Assembly (NCBI RefSeq): GCF_002887775.1
Contig: NZ_LOCM01000006.1
Location: 15,192 to 79,191, forward strand
From: Streptococcus penaeicida
Lineage (GTDB): Bacteria; Bacillota; Bacilli; Lactobacillales; Streptococcaceae
DNA: 64,000 bases
Reading direction: 5' to 3'
Shown one piece after another: positions 1-9,563 of the stretch. Position numbers and translations under genes: made by a program. Under the pieces are notes generated by a model. It was given only the letters and a program-made list of their open reading frames with translations. It was not told the origin of the DNA and did no database searches. Position 1 is the stretch's first letter; each line of letters opens with the position of its first letter.

Positions 1-64
1 CTTACATTATAATAAAAGTGTAAAGAAGGATGACATATGACACAGATTTATAGGAGGTATTCTT

Positions 65-256
65 ATGATGAAACTACATGTCGCACGGTACAAAAACGGA
101 GACTAAGTAGATCCAACAACGGTAGGCAAAACCAATTTTACAACAATACAATGTGATCACACTGTAAACTTATTAGTCAATGCGTTATTTGGCCAAAGGA
201 GCGCTCTGTACAGTATAAGTTTTATGAAAAGTCTCCACTATTTAAAAGGGAGATGA
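65..256 (+). pseudogene. Degenerate short ORF with an in-frame TAA
   Basis: Reading from the ATG at 65, which has a good GGAGG site 9-13 bases upstream, gives 13 codons, then TAA at 104-106, then 49 more open codons to TGA at 254-256. The first part contains HVARYKNGD, which recurs almost exactly (NVARYKNGD) in a second short frame starting at 466. The read-through part has no motif I recognise. It could be a dead copy of a small gene or chance. Confidence is low; the repeated start region is the only support. Confidence 0.25.
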
Positions 257-329
257 TAATCCATTTATTCAATAAAGGATTTTTTGGGAAAGGGACCTTG
301 GTCATTTGCCAAGCTATTCCCCATTCCTA

Positions 330-433
330 GTCGTTATTGTCACTCAGGTTAAAAGATTCTTGAAATTATTGTCGTTATTGTCACTCAGGTTAAAAGAATT
401 AATGAAAAATTTTTATTGTTATTGTCGCACAGG
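330..433 (+). repeat. Short tandem direct repeats of about 27 bp, 41-45 bp period
   Basis: The 27-base unit beginning GTCGTTATTGTCACTCAGG and ending AAAAGA occurs at 330-356 and 371-397, exactly 41 bases apart. A third partial, diverged copy (TTATTGTCGCACAGG) lies at 419-433. The spacers are short (14 and about 21 bases) and the copy number is too low to call CRISPR. No neighbouring cas gene is present in the window. Confidence 0.6.
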
Positions 434-734
434 GATTGAGTTTTTTCTTGATATAGGAGGATCTTATGAACGTTGCAAGATACAAAAATGGAGACACTTT
501 AGGTTATTGCAAAAAATAGCTTAAGGAGTGAAACCAATGTCATTGTTTCATTAAAAAAATCGTCATATAAAAAAGACCTTAGATTTCATAATTAAGAAAG
601 GAGATTGCTTTATTTTAAAATATAAAAAATCTTCCTTTAGGGAAGGACAAGAAACCATAACCTCCTTATGAGATGAAAGTGAAAGGAGTATATGACGTTA
701 GTAACATAATAAAATTCATAAACAAGTAAAAATG

Positions 735-770
735 AAGACATCCAAAGTGTGCATTGGGTGTCTTTATTTA
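735..770 (+). terminator. Probable intrinsic terminator upstream of rpsF
   Basis: AAGACATCC at 735-743 pairs with GGGTGTCTT at 756-764 (one G-U pair), followed by a short T-rich run. It isolates rpsF from upstream DNA. Confidence 0.5.
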
Positions 771-782
771 TGGAAAAAATTC

Positions 783-811
783 TTGTATTCTCAAATGGTT
801 TATGGTAAAAT
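783..811 (+). promoter_or_regulatory. rpsF-ssb-rpsR promoter
   Basis: TTGTAT at 783-788 and TAAAAT at 806-811 are spaced by 17 bases, a good sigma-A-type promoter. The leader of roughly 65 bases that follows holds two small hairpins: arms 820-824/830-834, and arms 838-844/851-857 (seven pairs). Ribosomal proteins S6:S18 are known to bind rpsF leader RNA in many bacteria. Whether this leader does so is inference; I did not match a specific consensus. Confidence 0.7.
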
Positions 812-885
812 AGATTTCTGTGAGCATACCTCACTTACCTATATCATAAGATGTAGGTCATTAGACCAAAAGGAGGAAAATATCA

Positions 886-1176
886 ATGGCTAAATACGAA
901 ATTCTTTATATCATTCGTCCAAACATTGAAGAAGAAGCTAAAAACGCTTTGGTATCACGCTTTGACTCTATCTTAACTGACAACGGTGCTACAATCGTTG
1001 AATCAAAAGATTGGGAAAAACGTCGTCTTGCATACGAAATCAATGATTTCCGTGAAGGACTTTACCACATCGTTAACGTTGAAGCTGAAGATGCAGTAGC
1101 TCTTAATGAGTTCGATCGTCTTTCAAAAATCAACGGTGACATTCTTCGTCACATGATCGTTAAACTTGACGCTTAA
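886..1176 (+). CDS. rpsF: 30S ribosomal protein S6
   Basis: The 96-residue product begins [12 protein letters not shown] and spans the usual S6 length with its single alpha/beta ferredoxin-like fold. S6 binds the central domain of 16S rRNA together with S18, whose gene is two genes downstream. The AAAGGAGG site 8-15 bases upstream is strong. Codon use is that of a highly expressed gene. The neighbours ssb (21-base gap) and rpsR form the widely conserved rpsF-ssb-rpsR operon, which couples ribosome assembly to a single-strand DNA-binding protein. Identification is secure. Confidence 0.97.
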   Translation: MAKYEILYIIRPNIEEEAKNALVSRFDSILTDNGATIVESKDWEKRRLAYEINDFREGLYHIVNVEAEDAVALNEFDRLSKINGDILRHMIVKLDA

Positions 1177-1196
1177 GACAAGTAAGAAGGTAGTTT

Positions 1197-1691
1197 ATGA
1201 TTAATAATGTAGTACTAGTTGGTCGTATGACCAAGGATGCAGAACTTCGGTATACACCAAACCAAGTAGCAGTAGCTACTTTTACCCTTGCTGTTAACCG
1301 TACCTTTAAGAGCCAAAATGGCGAACGTGAAGCAGATTTTATTAACTGTGTTATCTGGCGCCAACCTGCTGAAAATTTAGCAAACTGGGCTAAAAAAGGT
1401 GCCTTAATCGGAATTACAGGTCGTATTCAGACTCGTAACTATGAAAATCAACAAGGACAACGTGTTTATGTAACAGAAGTGGTTGCGGATAACTTCCAAA
1501 TGTTGGAAAGCCGTGCTACACGTGAAGGTGGTTCATCTAACTCTTATAATGGTGGTGGCTTTAATAATAATGCTTCATCAAATAACAGTTACTCAGCTCC
1601 TTCTCAACAAACACCTAACTTTGGTCGCGACGAAAGTCCATTTGGAAATTCAAATCCAATGGAAATTTCAGATGACGATCTACCATTCTAA
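1197..1691 (+). CDS. ssb: Single-stranded DNA-binding protein
   Basis: The 164-residue protein has an N-terminal OB fold (about residues 1-105, beginning [14 protein letters not shown]), then a flexible Gly/Asn/Ser-rich linker (about 110-145), and ends in the acidic tip DDDLPF. The tip is the standard docking site for replication and repair partners such as RecG, RecO and PriA. It coats single-stranded DNA in replication, recombination and repair. It lies between rpsF and rpsR as in most Firmicutes. The site AAGAAGG precedes the ATG. Length and ends are normal for the main chromosomal SSB. Confidence 0.97.
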   Translation: MINNVVLVGRMTKDAELRYTPNQVAVATFTLAVNRTFKSQNGEREADFINCVIWRQPAENLANWAKKGALIGITGRIQTRNYENQQGQRVYVTEVVADNFQMLESRATREGGSSNSYNGGGFNNNASSNNSYSAPSQQTPNFGRDESPFGNSNPMEISDDDLPF

Positions 1692-1696
1692 GAATG

Positions 1697-1797
1697 GGTT
1701 TGAACGAATAAGTAATTATTCGATTGCGGGTGTGAGTACCCCAAGAAAATTTGAGACGTGTTCTCAAATTTAGTGGATGCCTACTCACCAATACCCT
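1697..1797 (+). ncRNA. Structured spacer RNA between ssb and rpsR
   Basis: The 135-base gap folds into nested helices. A small hairpin CGAATAA/TTATTCG comes first. Then an outer stem pairs GGTGTGAGTA (1729-1738) with TACTCACC (1782-1789), and an inner ten-pair stem joins AAATTTGAGA (1747-1756) to TCTCAAATTT (1762-1771). There is no T run after it, so it does not look like a terminator. It could be an mRNA stability, processing or regulatory element for rpsR. The structure is seen in the sequence; the function is unknown. Confidence 0.45.
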
Positions 1798-1826
1798 AAC
1801 ATCATAATTTATAAAGGAGAAAACAC

Positions 1827-2066
1827 ATGGCTCAACAACGTCGTGGCGGATTCAAACGCCGTAAAAAAGTTGACTTTATCGCAGCTAACAAAATTGAATA
1901 TGTTGATTACAAAGACACTGAACTTCTTAGCCGTTTCGTTTCAGAACGTGGGAAAATTCTTCCTCGTCGCGTAACAGGAACTTCAGCTAAAAACCAACGT
2001 AAAGTAACAACAGCAATCAAACGTGCTCGCGTTATGGCACTTATGCCTTACGTAAACGAAGATTAA
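1827..2066 (+). CDS. rpsR: 30S ribosomal protein S18
   Basis: The 79-residue basic protein begins [14 protein letters not shown] and contains the family signature around [22 protein letters not shown] (split here only by its position, residues 26-46). S18 pairs with S6 on the 30S platform. The site AAAGGAG lies 8 bases before the ATG. It is the last gene of the rpsF operon, and a strong terminator follows at once. Identification is secure. Confidence 0.97.
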
Positions 2067-2069
2067 AAA

Positions 2070-2093
2070 AACAGCCCTGTGGGCTGTTTTTTC
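2070..2093 (+). terminator. Terminator of the rpsF-ssb-rpsR operon
   Basis: ACAGCCC (2071-2077) and GGGCTGT (2081-2087) form a perfect stem with a three-base loop, followed by six or more T. Confidence 0.9.
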
Positions 2094-2148
2094 TTGTGTT
2101 CAAGAAATTGAGACAACACAAGCAACGGAAAGTGGGTCTTTTTTTCGT

Positions 2149-2214
2149 GAGCCTGAAAACTGAAGAGCGAGCCGAGGTCCAGTGGACCTCTTTTTGAGTG
2201 TTCTAAAAATAACA
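2149..2214 (+). repeat. CAGTG-loop hairpin element, copy A
   Basis: The stretch starts GAGCCT-GAAAAC, has AGCGAG before a perfect hairpin GAGGTCCAGTGGACCTC (2174-2190) whose loop is CAGTG, then TTTTTGAG and TTCTAAAAATAAC. The same layout occurs after dnaK at 55953-56018 with a different stem but the same loop, which suggests a conserved structured element rather than chance. Confidence 0.45.
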
Positions 2215-2215
2215 A

Positions 2216-2257
2216 AAGCAATCCAGGATTAGAGCAAAGTCTAAAGTTAGGGTTGCT
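2216..2257. terminator. Bidirectional terminator between rpsR and the DUF1129-type gene
   Basis: AAAAGCAA (about 2213-2222) pairs with TTGCTTTT (about 2250-2258). T runs occur on both strands, so it can end transcripts arriving from either side. Confidence 0.5.
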
Positions 2258-2272
2258 TTTATATTGTTTTGC

Positions 2273-2947
2273 TTATCGTGTTGACATAGCGTTTTGGATG
2301 TTGTATTTCTTTTGGAGATAATAACGAATGCCTAAAGCAATGGCACCAAGTAGGATTAAGACAATTGGTGGTAATTGTGGGTTTAAGGATTTTGGTAAGA
2401 ATGCTGTCGCTGAGTAGAGGGATATCCAGATTAACATAGCTAATGCTAATGAGCCAATAATTATAAACCAACCTGGACGTTCGCTTTTTGGTTTGCCTAA
2501 ATGACGGTAAACGAAGTAGTAAGTAGCGTACATTGAAGCACCGCCACCGAAACCAAGAGCTAATAAGGAAATTAAACCAGTACCATTTGTATTGGCATTT
2601 GGATTAATGAAAGACATGAGTCCGTTTAAGAGGGCAACAACTCCGATAAAGATAAGCGATGTATCTAACCACATTAACCAAGGATTGGTATTTTTAGGAG
2701 TTTCTTCTGGGCGTTTGTTAACATTTGGACCATAGATAGGTTTATCCGTAAATGATGCTGCCCAAGCAGTTGGAGCCCCTAGGAAAGTTCGTGCAGGAAT
2801 ACCCTGTCTTTGTTTTTCAAGAATTGTTGGTACAGTTTCTTCTAAAATGTCTTTGATTTCTTGATCAGATTTTCCGTCTTGAATGAGACGGTTAGTAGCA
2901 ATATGAACAAATTCTTGATTTTTTTTAGTTAGATTTTGCAAATCCAT
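2273..2947 (-). CDS. DUF1129-type integral membrane protein
   Basis: The 224-residue protein has a hydrophilic N-terminus (MDLQNLTKKNQEF, about 1-85) and four predicted membrane helices at about 90-115, 123-150, 160-182 and 188-210. It resembles the streptococcal DUF1129 family, which has no proven function. A clean AAGGAG site precedes the ATG. It is transcribed divergently from nothing close by and sits downstream of corA on the same strand, 214 bases away. No catalytic motif is visible, so only a membrane location is supported. Confidence 0.8.
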   Translation of the reverse strand: MDLQNLTKKNQEFVHIATNRLIQDGKSDQEIKDILEETVPTILEKQRQGIPARTFLGAPTAWAASFTDKPIYGPNVNKRPEETPKNTNPWLMWLDTSLIFIGVVALLNGLMSFINPNANTNGTGLISLLALGFGGGASMYATYYFVYRHLGKPKSERPGWFIIIGSLALAMLIWISLYSATAFLPKSLNPQLPPIVLILLGAIALGIRYYLQKKYNIQNAMSTR

Positions 2948-3027
2948 AATATCTCCTTAAGATAATAACGATATATTCAGTTTTTATGATTTGATAATGT
3001 AAAAGTTGGCAGGTCAGAGTGATATTA

Positions 3028-3137
3028 ATAGCAGTCTTCCCCAGAGAAGTCACAACTTTTTCCCAGAGTTACTTTAGCAGTCTTCACCAGAGGGTTATGA
3101 CGTGATAGGAAAAATTCGTTGATACTTTTTCCTAGAG
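3028..3137. repeat. Imperfect short repeats downstream of corA
   Basis: TAGCAGTCTTCCCCAGAG (3029-3046) recurs as TAGCAGTCTTCACCAGAG (3076-3093), and CTTTTTCCCAGAG (3056-3068) recurs as CTTTTTCCTAGAG (3125-3137). The two pairs alternate, so this looks like a decayed duplication of a roughly 50-70 base unit. Function unknown. Confidence 0.5.
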
Positions 3138-3161
3138 ATGGTAAGTGAGTTAGGCTCACAA

Positions 3162-4106
3162 TCAGAACCATTTCTTACGTAAGAAATAAATGATAACGCC
3201 AGATGAGCCTAATGCGGCGATTAAGACAACGAGAAAGAATCCATGTTCTAAATCATTGAAAGGCATCCAGTTGTTTTGGAAATTCATCCCATAAGCCGAG
3301 AAGATAACCGTTGGGATATCAAGGGTCATCGTCATCAGTGCCAAGGTTTTCATGATGGTGTTCTGGTTGTTGTTGATGATTGAAGCCGTTGTTTCGGTCA
3401 TGGCATTCAAGACATTTTCGTAAATGCTTGCCATCTCAATGGCCTGTTGGGTTTCAATCAGAGTATCTTCCAACAGATCTTCATCTTCGATGTATTTCTT
3501 TAGGGAAGAAGTAGAACTGGAAAGTTTTTTGACGATTCGTTCATTAAATTTGAGGGAGGCTTTCAAGTAGACAATGGATTTTTCAAGTTCCATCATGTCA
3601 ACAAGCTCTTCATTACGAGTTGCCTTCTCAAGCTGTGCTTCCAAACGGTCACTCTGACGGTCGATTGATCGCAGTGCGGTTAGAAAGAGCTCAGCGTTGC
3701 GGTATAAAATTTGGAAAACGAATCGTGTTTTCATAAAGGTATAGAAGTTCTTGACCCGTTTATTGTGAAAATGATCAAAAAGGGTTAGATCATTTAAACA
3801 AGTGGTAATAACTGCTTGTTCGGTCACAATTATACCTAGGGGAACCGTTACGTAATAACTTTTATTGTTACGTTCTTCATAGGCAGGAACGTCGACGATA
3901 ATCAGAGTATAATCATCTTCTACAGCGATACGAGAGGTTTCTTCAATATCCAATGGGGCTCTTAAGTCTTCAATATCAATGTCAAATTGATCAGCAATTT
4001 CAAGAGACTCTTCCTGGGAAGGATTTACCAATTTAATCCAAGCCCCTGGCTCGAATGTTTCAATTTCTTTAAATTCAATTGCTGATGAAAGAAACATTTG
4101 TTTCAT
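3162..4106 (-). CDS. corA: CorA-family divalent cation transporter
   Basis: The 314-residue protein has a long cytoplasmic N-terminal domain with a coiled-coil stalk (about 145-250) and two C-terminal membrane helices. The first helix ends in the diagnostic YGMN motif (GMN at about 273-275), and the protein ends in the basic tail FLRKKWF, as in CorA magnesium/cobalt channels. It would form a pentameric Mg2+ channel in the cytoplasmic membrane. The start is supported by an AGAGGAGGG site. A minus-strand promoter is visible with TATAAT complementary to 4229-4234 and TTGCCC complementary to 4254-4259, spacer 19. Substrate (Mg, Co or Ni) cannot be told from sequence. Confidence 0.9.
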   Translation of the reverse strand: MKQMFLSSAIEFKEIETFEPGAWIKLVNPSQEESLEIADQFDIDIEDLRAPLDIEETSRIAVEDDYTLIIVDVPAYEERNNKSYYVTVPLGIIVTEQAVITTCLNDLTLFDHFHNKRVKNFYTFMKTRFVFQILYRNAELFLTALRSIDRQSDRLEAQLEKATRNEELVDMMELEKSIVYLKASLKFNERIVKKLSSSTSSLKKYIEDEDLLEDTLIETQQAIEMASIYENVLNAMTETTASIINNNQNTIMKTLALMTMTLDIPTVIFSAYGMNFQNNWMPFNDLEHGFFLVVLIAALGSSGVIIYFLRKKWF

Positions 4107-4280
4107 GACAAGCCCTCCTCTTTTAAAATGTCGTATTGCTTCTGGGAAACGGTATCTGAAAGTTTTTGAAAAAGAATGAAAACTGATAGTGACACGTAAT
4201 ATCCCTAATTATAATTAAACACTATCCTATTATACTACAAATGCTCGAGTTTGGGGCAACTGAATATTGTAAAATTTTGG

Positions 4281-4286
4281 TATAAT
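4281..4286 (+). promoter_or_regulatory. uvrA promoter (extended -10)
   Basis: TGGTATAAT is an extended -10 box about 40 bases before the uvrA start. There is no convincing -35 box. No SOS (DinR/LexA) box was recognised next to it. Confidence 0.5.
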
Positions 4287-4324
4287 AAGGAAAACTGTTT
4301 AGAGAAAGATCGGTTATCATAGAC

Positions 4325-7147
4325 ATGCAAGATAAATTAATTATTCATGGAGCGCGAGCTCATAATTTAAAAAATATAGATGTGGAAATTCCTCGGGATA
4401 AACTTGTAGTTGTGACAGGATTGTCTGGCTCAGGGAAGTCTAGTTTAGCCTTTGATACCATCTATGCTGAGGGGCAACGACGCTATGTTGAAAGTTTGTC
4501 AGCTTATGCCCGACAATTTTTAGGTAATATGGAAAAGCCTGATGTTGACTCTATTGATGGTCTCAGCCCAGCTATTTCCATTGACCAAAAAACAACCAGT
4601 AAGAATCCTCGTTCAACCGTTGGTACTGTTACAGAAATTAATGACTACTTGCGTCTGCTTTATGCCCGTGTTGGAACACCTTATTGTGTGAATGGACATG
4701 GTGCGATTACGGCTACATCTGTTGAGCAGATTGTCGAGCAGGTTTTGGAACTGCCGGAAAGAACACGGATGCAAATCTTGTCTCCTATTGTTCGTCGGAA
4801 AAAGGGACAACATAAAAATATCTTTGAAAAAATTCAAAAAGATGGTTATGTGCGGGTCCGTGTTGATGGCGACATCTATGACATTGCCCAGGTGCCAGAG
4901 TTATCTAAGAGTAAGATGCACAATATTGAGGTGGTTATTGACCGTTTGGTCAATAAAGATGGTATTCGTAGTCGCCTTTTTGATTCGATTGAAGCTGCCC
5001 TACGTCTTGGCGATGGCTATTTGATTATTGATACCATGGATGGCAGTGAGCTACAATTTTCAGAACATTATTCTTGTCCTATTTGTGGTTTCACTGTTCC
5101 AGAATTAGAACCTCGTCTCTTCTCATTTAATGCCCCATTTGGTTCATGTTCAACGTGTGACGGTTTAGGGATCAAATTGGAAGTTGATATGGATTTGGTT
5201 ATTCCTGATCCCAGTAAGACTTTAAGAGAAGGTGCTTTAGCGCCTTGGAATCCCATCTCTTCAAATTACTATCCAACTATGCTGGAACAAGCTATGACAG
5301 CCTTTGGCATTGATATGGACACCCCTTATCAAGATTTAACTGCCAGTGAAAAAGAGATTATCCTCTATGGTTCAGGTGACCGGGAATTCCATTTTCACTA
5401 CGTCAATGATTTTGGTGGCGAACGCAATATCGACATCACATTTGAGGGAGTTGTTACTAACATTAATCGCCGTTATCATGAAACAAACAGTGAATACACA
5501 CGTACTGTCATGCGGGCATACATGAATGCCTTGACTTGTACAACTTGTCATGGCTACCGTTTGAATGACCAAGCTCTTTGTGTTCATATTGGAGGAGAAG
5601 ATGGGCCTAATATTGGACAAATCTCAGACTTATCTATTGCCGACCATCTGCTACTCTTAGAAGGTCTAACCTTAAGCCAAAATGAAAGCACTATAGCTCG
5701 TCCTATTGTTAAGGAGATTCATGATCGTTTGACTTTCTTGAATAATGTGGGCTTAAATTATTTAACCTTGTCTCGTGCTGCAGGAACTTTGTCTGGTGGA
5801 GAGAGCCAACGTATTCGCTTAGCGACACAAATTGGTTCCAATCTGTCTGGTGTCCTCTATATCTTAGATGAACCATCAATTGGATTACATCAAAGAGATA
5901 ATGACCGTCTGATTGAAAGCTTGAAAAAAATGCGTGATCTTGGTAATACCCTCATTGTCGTTGAACACGATGAGGACACCATGATGCAAGCAGACTGGTT
6001 AATTGATGTTGGACCTGGTGCCGGTGAATTTGGGGGTCAAATTATTGCCTCAGGAACACCGAAACAGGTAGCCAAGAATAAAAAATCCATTACTGGACAG
6101 TACCTGTCAGGTAAAAAATCTATTCCAGTACCTTTGGAAAGAAGGACAGGCAATGGCCGCTTCCTTGAAATCAAAGGGGCTTCTGAGAATAATCTTCAAA
6201 ACGTTGATGTCCGATTCCCACTTGGTAAATTTATTGCCGTCACTGGGGTGTCAGGTTCTGGTAAATCTACTTTAATCAATAGTATCTTGAAAAAAGTCGT
6301 TGCCCAAAAACTCAATCGCAACTCTGAAAAACCAGGTAAACATAAAGCCTTTGAAGGGATTGAACATATTGATCGTCTGATCGACATTGACCAAAGTCCA
6401 ATTGGTCGGACACCACGTTCAAATCCAGCCACTTATACCGGTGTTTTTGATGATATCCGTGACCTCTTTGCCCAAACCAATGAAGCCAAAATCCGTGGAT
6501 ACAAAAAGGGTCGTTTCTCCTTCAATGTTAAGGGTGGACGATGTGAAGCTTGTTCTGGAGATGGGATTATCAAGATTGAAATGCACTTTTTGCCGGATGT
6601 TTATGTTCCTTGTGAAGTCTGTCATGGTCGTCGCTATAACTCCGAAACTTTAGAAGTCCACTACAAGGACAAAAATATTTCAGAAATCTTGGATATGACA
6701 GTAGATGATGCCTTAGAATTCTTTGCACCAATTCCTAAAATTGCCCGTAAAATCCAAACCATTAAGGATGTTGGTCTTGGCTATGTGACCTTAGGACAAC
6801 CAGCTACAACCCTTTCTGGTGGAGAAGCACAACGGATGAAATTAGCCAGTGAATTACACAAGCGCTCAACAGGGAAGAGTCTCTATATTTTGGATGAACC
6901 AACGACCGGATTGCATACCGATGATATTGCCCGCTTATTAACTGTGCTTGAACGCTTTGTTGACGATGGTAATACTGTTTTAGTTATTGAACACAATCTG
7001 GATGTTATCAAATCAGCTGATCATATTATTGATTTGGGTCCAGAAGGTGGTGTCGGCGGTGGTCAAATTATTGCTACAGGAACGCCCGAAGAAATTGCTA
7101 AAGTAAAAGCTAGTTATACTGGTCAATACCTCAAACATAAACTGTAA
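4325..7147 (+). CDS. uvrA: Excinuclease ABC subunit A
   Basis: The 940-residue protein has two ABC ATPase modules. Walker [10 protein letters not shown] lies at about 32-40 and a second (GVSGSGKST) near 640. ABC signatures LSGGESQR and LSGGEAQR are present, and zinc-finger cysteine pairs occur in each half (CPICGF/CSTC, and CEAC/CEVCHG). UvrA scans DNA for bulky lesions and loads UvrB in nucleotide excision repair. Length is normal. The ribosome site is weak (AGAGAAAG about 15 bases upstream), but the N-terminus [15 protein letters not shown] is the family start. The gene is monocistronic with a terminator after it. Confidence 0.97.
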   Translation: MQDKLIIHGARAHNLKNIDVEIPRDKLVVVTGLSGSGKSSLAFDTIYAEGQRRYVESLSAYARQFLGNMEKPDVDSIDGLSPAISIDQKTTSKNPRSTVGTVTEINDYLRLLYARVGTPYCVNGHGAITATSVEQIVEQVLELPERTRMQILSPIVRRKKGQHKNIFEKIQKDGYVRVRVDGDIYDIAQVPELSKSKMHNIEVVIDRLVNKDGIRSRLFDSIEAALRLGDGYLIIDTMDGSELQFSEHYSCPICGFTVPELEPRLFSFNAPFGSCSTCDGLGIKLEVDMDLVIPDPSKTLREGALAPWNPISSNYYPTMLEQAMTAFGIDMDTPYQDLTASEKEIILYGSGDREFHFHYVNDFGGERNIDITFEGVVTNINRRYHETNSEYTRTVMRAYMNALTCTTCHGYRLNDQALCVHIGGEDGPNIGQISDLSIADHLLLLEGLTLSQNESTIARPIVKEIHDRLTFLNNVGLNYLTLSRAAGTLSGGESQRIRLATQIGSNLSGVLYILDEPSIGLHQRDNDRLIESLKKMRDLGNTLIVVEHDEDTMMQADWLIDVGPGAGEFGGQIIASGTPKQVAKNKKSITGQYLSGKKSIPVPLERRTGNGRFLEIKGASENNLQNVDVRFPLGKFIAVTGVSGSGKSTLINSILKKVVAQKLNRNSEKPGKHKAFEGIEHIDRLIDIDQSPIGRTPRSNPATYTGVFDDIRDLFAQTNEAKIRGYKKGRFSFNVKGGRCEACSGDGIIKIEMHFLPDVYVPCEVCHGRRYNSETLEVHYKDKNISEILDMTVDDALEFFAPIPKIARKIQTIKDVGLGYVTLGQPATTLSGGEAQRMKLASELHKRSTGKSLYILDEPTTGLHTDDIARLLTVLERFVDDGNTVLVIEHNLDVIKSADHIIDLGPEGGVGGGQIIATGTPEEIAKVKASYTGQYLKHKL

Positions 7148-7181
7148 GAAGAGTTACTTCTTTTGCAATAGTATAGATACT

Positions 7182-7211
7182 AAAAGTGATGATGCATGTC
7201 ATCGCTTTTTT
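7182..7211 (+). terminator. uvrA terminator
   Basis: AAAAGTGATGA and TCATCGCTTTT form an 11-pair stem (one G-U) with a six-base loop, followed by T residues. Confidence 0.8.
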
Positions 7212-7291
7212 GATGCTTTTCGTAAAAGACTTTAAAAGCCCTTGAAATCATGGTAAACTTAAGAAAGTTAAGACTGGAAAAGGAGAAACTC

Positions 7292-8362
7292 ATGTCGATT
7301 CATGAAAGTAGATTACAAAAATGTCAGGATTTGATTGTTGAGGCTGGACTAGATGCTTTCTTAGTGACCAACCTAACTAATATTTATTATTTGACAGGCT
7401 TTGCTGGAACAGCAGCGACCCTTTATATTTCGGCAAAACGTTGTCTCTTTTTTACGGATTCTCGTTATACCCTAATGGCTAAAGAAAGCGTTACTGGTTT
7501 CGATATCATTGAAACCAGAACGGCATTAAAAGAAATAGCCAACTTCTTGCTTGAGGATAAGGTCGCTCGCTTAGGGTTTGAAAATGACATGACTTTTGCC
7601 TTCTATCAATCCTTGGAAGTTAATTTTGGCAAGACGACTTTAGTGGCCCAGAATGGCTTGGTTGAAACCTTGCGTCAGATTAAAGACGCCAGTGAAATTG
7701 CTACTATTGCTAAAGCATGTTCCATTTCTGACAAGGCTTTTATTGATGCTTTGGACTTTATTAAAGCAGGGCAAACGACTGAAGTGGAATTAGCTAATTT
7801 TTTAGATTTTCAAATGCGCAAATATGGTGCAACAGGTGTTTCATTTGAAACCATCGCTGCATCGGGTAAACGCTCGGCAATGCCCCATGGGAGAGCAAGC
7901 AATAAGGTCATTGAGTCTGGAGATAGTCTAACCATGGACTTTGGCTGCTATTACGATCATTATGTTAGTGATATGACGAGGACCATTCATGTCGGTCATG
8001 TGACGGATCAGGAGCGGGAAATCTACGACGTGGTTCTAAGGGCTAATAAGGCTTTGATTGAAAAAGCGCGTGCAGGCATGACTTTTACCGACTTCGACAA
8101 GGTGCCGCGTGACATTATTGTCAGTGCTGGTTACGGTAGTAACTTCACACACGGGATTGGACATGGTATCGGACTGGATATCCACGAGAATCCATTTTTC
8201 ACAAAATCAGACAAGGTCTTGGAAGCAGGCATGGTCGTGACCGACGAGCCAGGAATTTACATTGATAATGCCTACGGCTTGCGCATTGAAGACGATTTGG
8301 TTATTACAGAAGAGGGTTGCCGCGTTTTAACCATGGCCCCAAAAGAAATTATTGTCATTTAA
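7292..8362 (+). CDS. pepP: M24-family proline peptidase (Xaa-Pro aminopeptidase/dipeptidase type)
   Basis: The 356-residue enzyme has a creatinase-like N-terminal domain (about 1-125) and a pita-bread catalytic domain. Metal ligands are recognisable in order: Asp in MDFGCYY, Asp in SDMTRT, His in HGIGHGIG, Glu in TDEPGIY and Glu in LRIEDD. It would hydrolyse bonds next to proline using two divalent metal ions in the cytosol, helping peptide use and turnover. The ATG at 7292 was chosen over an upstream in-frame codon because AAAGGAG lies 7 bases before it. Aminopeptidase versus prolidase specificity cannot be settled from sequence. Confidence 0.88.
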   Translation: MSIHESRLQKCQDLIVEAGLDAFLVTNLTNIYYLTGFAGTAATLYISAKRCLFFTDSRYTLMAKESVTGFDIIETRTALKEIANFLLEDKVARLGFENDMTFAFYQSLEVNFGKTTLVAQNGLVETLRQIKDASEIATIAKACSISDKAFIDALDFIKAGQTTEVELANFLDFQMRKYGATGVSFETIAASGKRSAMPHGRASNKVIESGDSLTMDFGCYYDHYVSDMTRTIHVGHVTDQEREIYDVVLRANKALIEKARAGMTFTDFDKVPRDIIVSAGYGSNFTHGIGHGIGLDIHENPFFTKSDKVLEAGMVVTDEPGIYIDNAYGLRIEDDLVITEEGCRVLTMAPKEIIVI

Positions 8363-8372
8363 GGAGATTATT

Positions 8373-8825
8373 ATGGGAAACCGACTATCTTGGCAAGACT
8401 ATTTTATGGCCAATGCCGAATTGATTTCCAAACGCTCAACCTGTGACCGAGCTTATGTTGGAGCGGTTCTAGTAAAAGATAACCGCATCATCGCAACAGG
8501 CTACAATGGTGGCGTTTCAGCAACTGATAACTGTGACGAGGCCGGACACTACATGGAAGATGGTCATTGCATTCGGACCGTCCACGCCGAAATGAATGCC
8601 TTGATTCAATGTGCCAAAGAGGGCATTTCGACAGATGGTACGGAGATTTATGTGACCCATTTTCCCTGCATTAACTGCACTAAAGCCCTTTTGCAGGCAG
8701 GAATCAAGAAAATTACCTACAAATCCAACTACCGGATGCATCCCTTCGCCGTTGAACTGATGGAGAAAAAAGGGGTAGCCTATGTTCAGCATGATGTACC
8801 AACCCTAACTTTAGGAAGTGACTAA
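8373..8825 (+). CDS. comEB: dCMP deaminase (ComEB family)
   Basis: The 150-residue protein carries the cytidine/deoxycytidylate deaminase zinc site: HAE in TVHAEMNAL (catalytic Glu) and PCINC (two Cys ligands). It converts dCMP to dUMP, feeding thymidylate synthesis. The name comEB comes from its position in the Bacillus competence operon; no competence role is implied here. ATG 8373 follows an AAGGAG site, 10 bases after the peptidase stop, so the two genes are co-transcribed. A further in-frame start upstream lies inside the preceding gene and is less likely. Confidence 0.9.
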   Translation: MGNRLSWQDYFMANAELISKRSTCDRAYVGAVLVKDNRIIATGYNGGVSATDNCDEAGHYMEDGHCIRTVHAEMNALIQCAKEGISTDGTEIYVTHFPCINCTKALLQAGIKKITYKSNYRMHPFAVELMEKKGVAYVQHDVPTLTLGSD

Positions 8826-8901
8826 GGTTAAGCTTTTTTTGGGTAAATGGCAGAGCAAGGCTGGATCGGGTCTGAGTAGGACTTGTAAAGGCATAAAAGA
8901 T

Positions 8902-8930
8902 TTGAGTAAAAGGCACTTTTGTGATAGAAT
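8902..8930 (+). promoter_or_regulatory. efp-asp23-nusB promoter
   Basis: TTGAGT (8902-8907) and TAGAAT (8925-8930) are separated by 17 bases, 35 bases before efp. Confidence 0.75.
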
Positions 8931-8964
8931 GAAGTGATAAAATTTTAGTAAGAGGTAATAATAA

Positions 8965-9522
8965 ATGATTGAAGCAAGTAAGCTTAGAGCAGGTATGACA
9001 TTTGAATCTGAAGGTAAATTAATTCGCGTTTTAGATGCAAGTCACCATAAACCAGGTAAAGGGAACACCATCATGCGTATGAAATTACGTGATGTTCGTA
9101 CTGGTTCAACTTTTGACACAACTTACCGTCCAGATGAAAAATTTGAGCAAGCTATTATTGAAACAGTTCCAGCTCAATACCTATACAAAATGGATGACAC
9201 AGCTTACTTCATGAACACTGATACTTATGATCAGTATGAAATTCCAGTAGCTAATGTTGAACAAGAATTACTTTACATTCTTGAAAACTCAGATGTTAAA
9301 ATTCAGTTCTACGGAGATGAAGTGATCGGTGTTACAGTTCCAACAACTGTTGAATTAACAGTTACAGAAACACAACCATCAATTAAAGGGGCAACTGTTA
9401 CAGGTTCAGGTAAACCAGCTACTCTTGAAACAGGATTAGTCGTTAACGTTCCAGACTTTATCGAAGTTGGACAAAAACTTGTTATTAATACAACTGAGGG
9501 TACTTACGTTTCTCGTGCCTAA
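8965..9522 (+). CDS. efp: Elongation factor P
   Basis: The 185-residue protein has the three beta-barrel domains of EF-P. The conserved N-terminal loop HHKPGKGN holds the lysine that is modified in many bacteria. The C-terminal signature around [15 protein letters not shown] is intact. EF-P rescues ribosomes stalled on polyproline stretches. The modification enzyme is not encoded in this window. The site AAGAGGTAATA precedes the ATG. It begins the efp-asp23-nusB operon, found in this order in other streptococci. Confidence 0.97.
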   Translation: MIEASKLRAGMTFESEGKLIRVLDASHHKPGKGNTIMRMKLRDVRTGSTFDTTYRPDEKFEQAIIETVPAQYLYKMDDTAYFMNTDTYDQYEIPVANVEQELLYILENSDVKIQFYGDEVIGVTVPTTVELTVTETQPSIKGATVTGSGKPATLETGLVVNVPDFIEVGQKLVINTTEGTYVSRA

Positions 9523-9563
9523 GGATTTTGTCAACAAAGGTTGAGAAAAGGAAAGGAAATGCT

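Larger units (their letters stand above)
1..730. other. Non-coding, degenerate and repetitive region upstream of rpsF
   Basis: No intact gene is visible here. A TATAAT box lies at about 8-13, followed by a GGAGG site and a short reading frame from 65. A second similar start region (GGAGG, ATG at 466) encodes only 17 residues before TAG at 517. Both begin with the shared peptide VARYKNGD, so this looks like a duplicated and decayed gene start. A short direct repeat lies between them at 330-433. Small hairpins occur around 631-646. I do not recognise the ancestral gene. Confidence 0.5.

Noticed and set aside
330-433. CRISPR array
   Set aside because: Only two good repeat copies and one partial copy, spacers of 14-21 bases, no cas genes in the window.
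637-834. Minus-strand reading frame of 65 codons upstream of rpsF
   Set aside because: It overlaps the terminator and the rpsF promoter, has no ribosome site and no family resemblance.
1700-1710. Competence (ComX/SigX) box near ssb
   Set aside because: AACGAATA resembles the box but lies after ssb, inside a hairpin arm, and not at promoter distance from a known competence gene.
4240-4324. SOS box before uvrA
   Set aside because: I found no sequence close to the Gram-positive LexA/DinR consensus in the promoter region.
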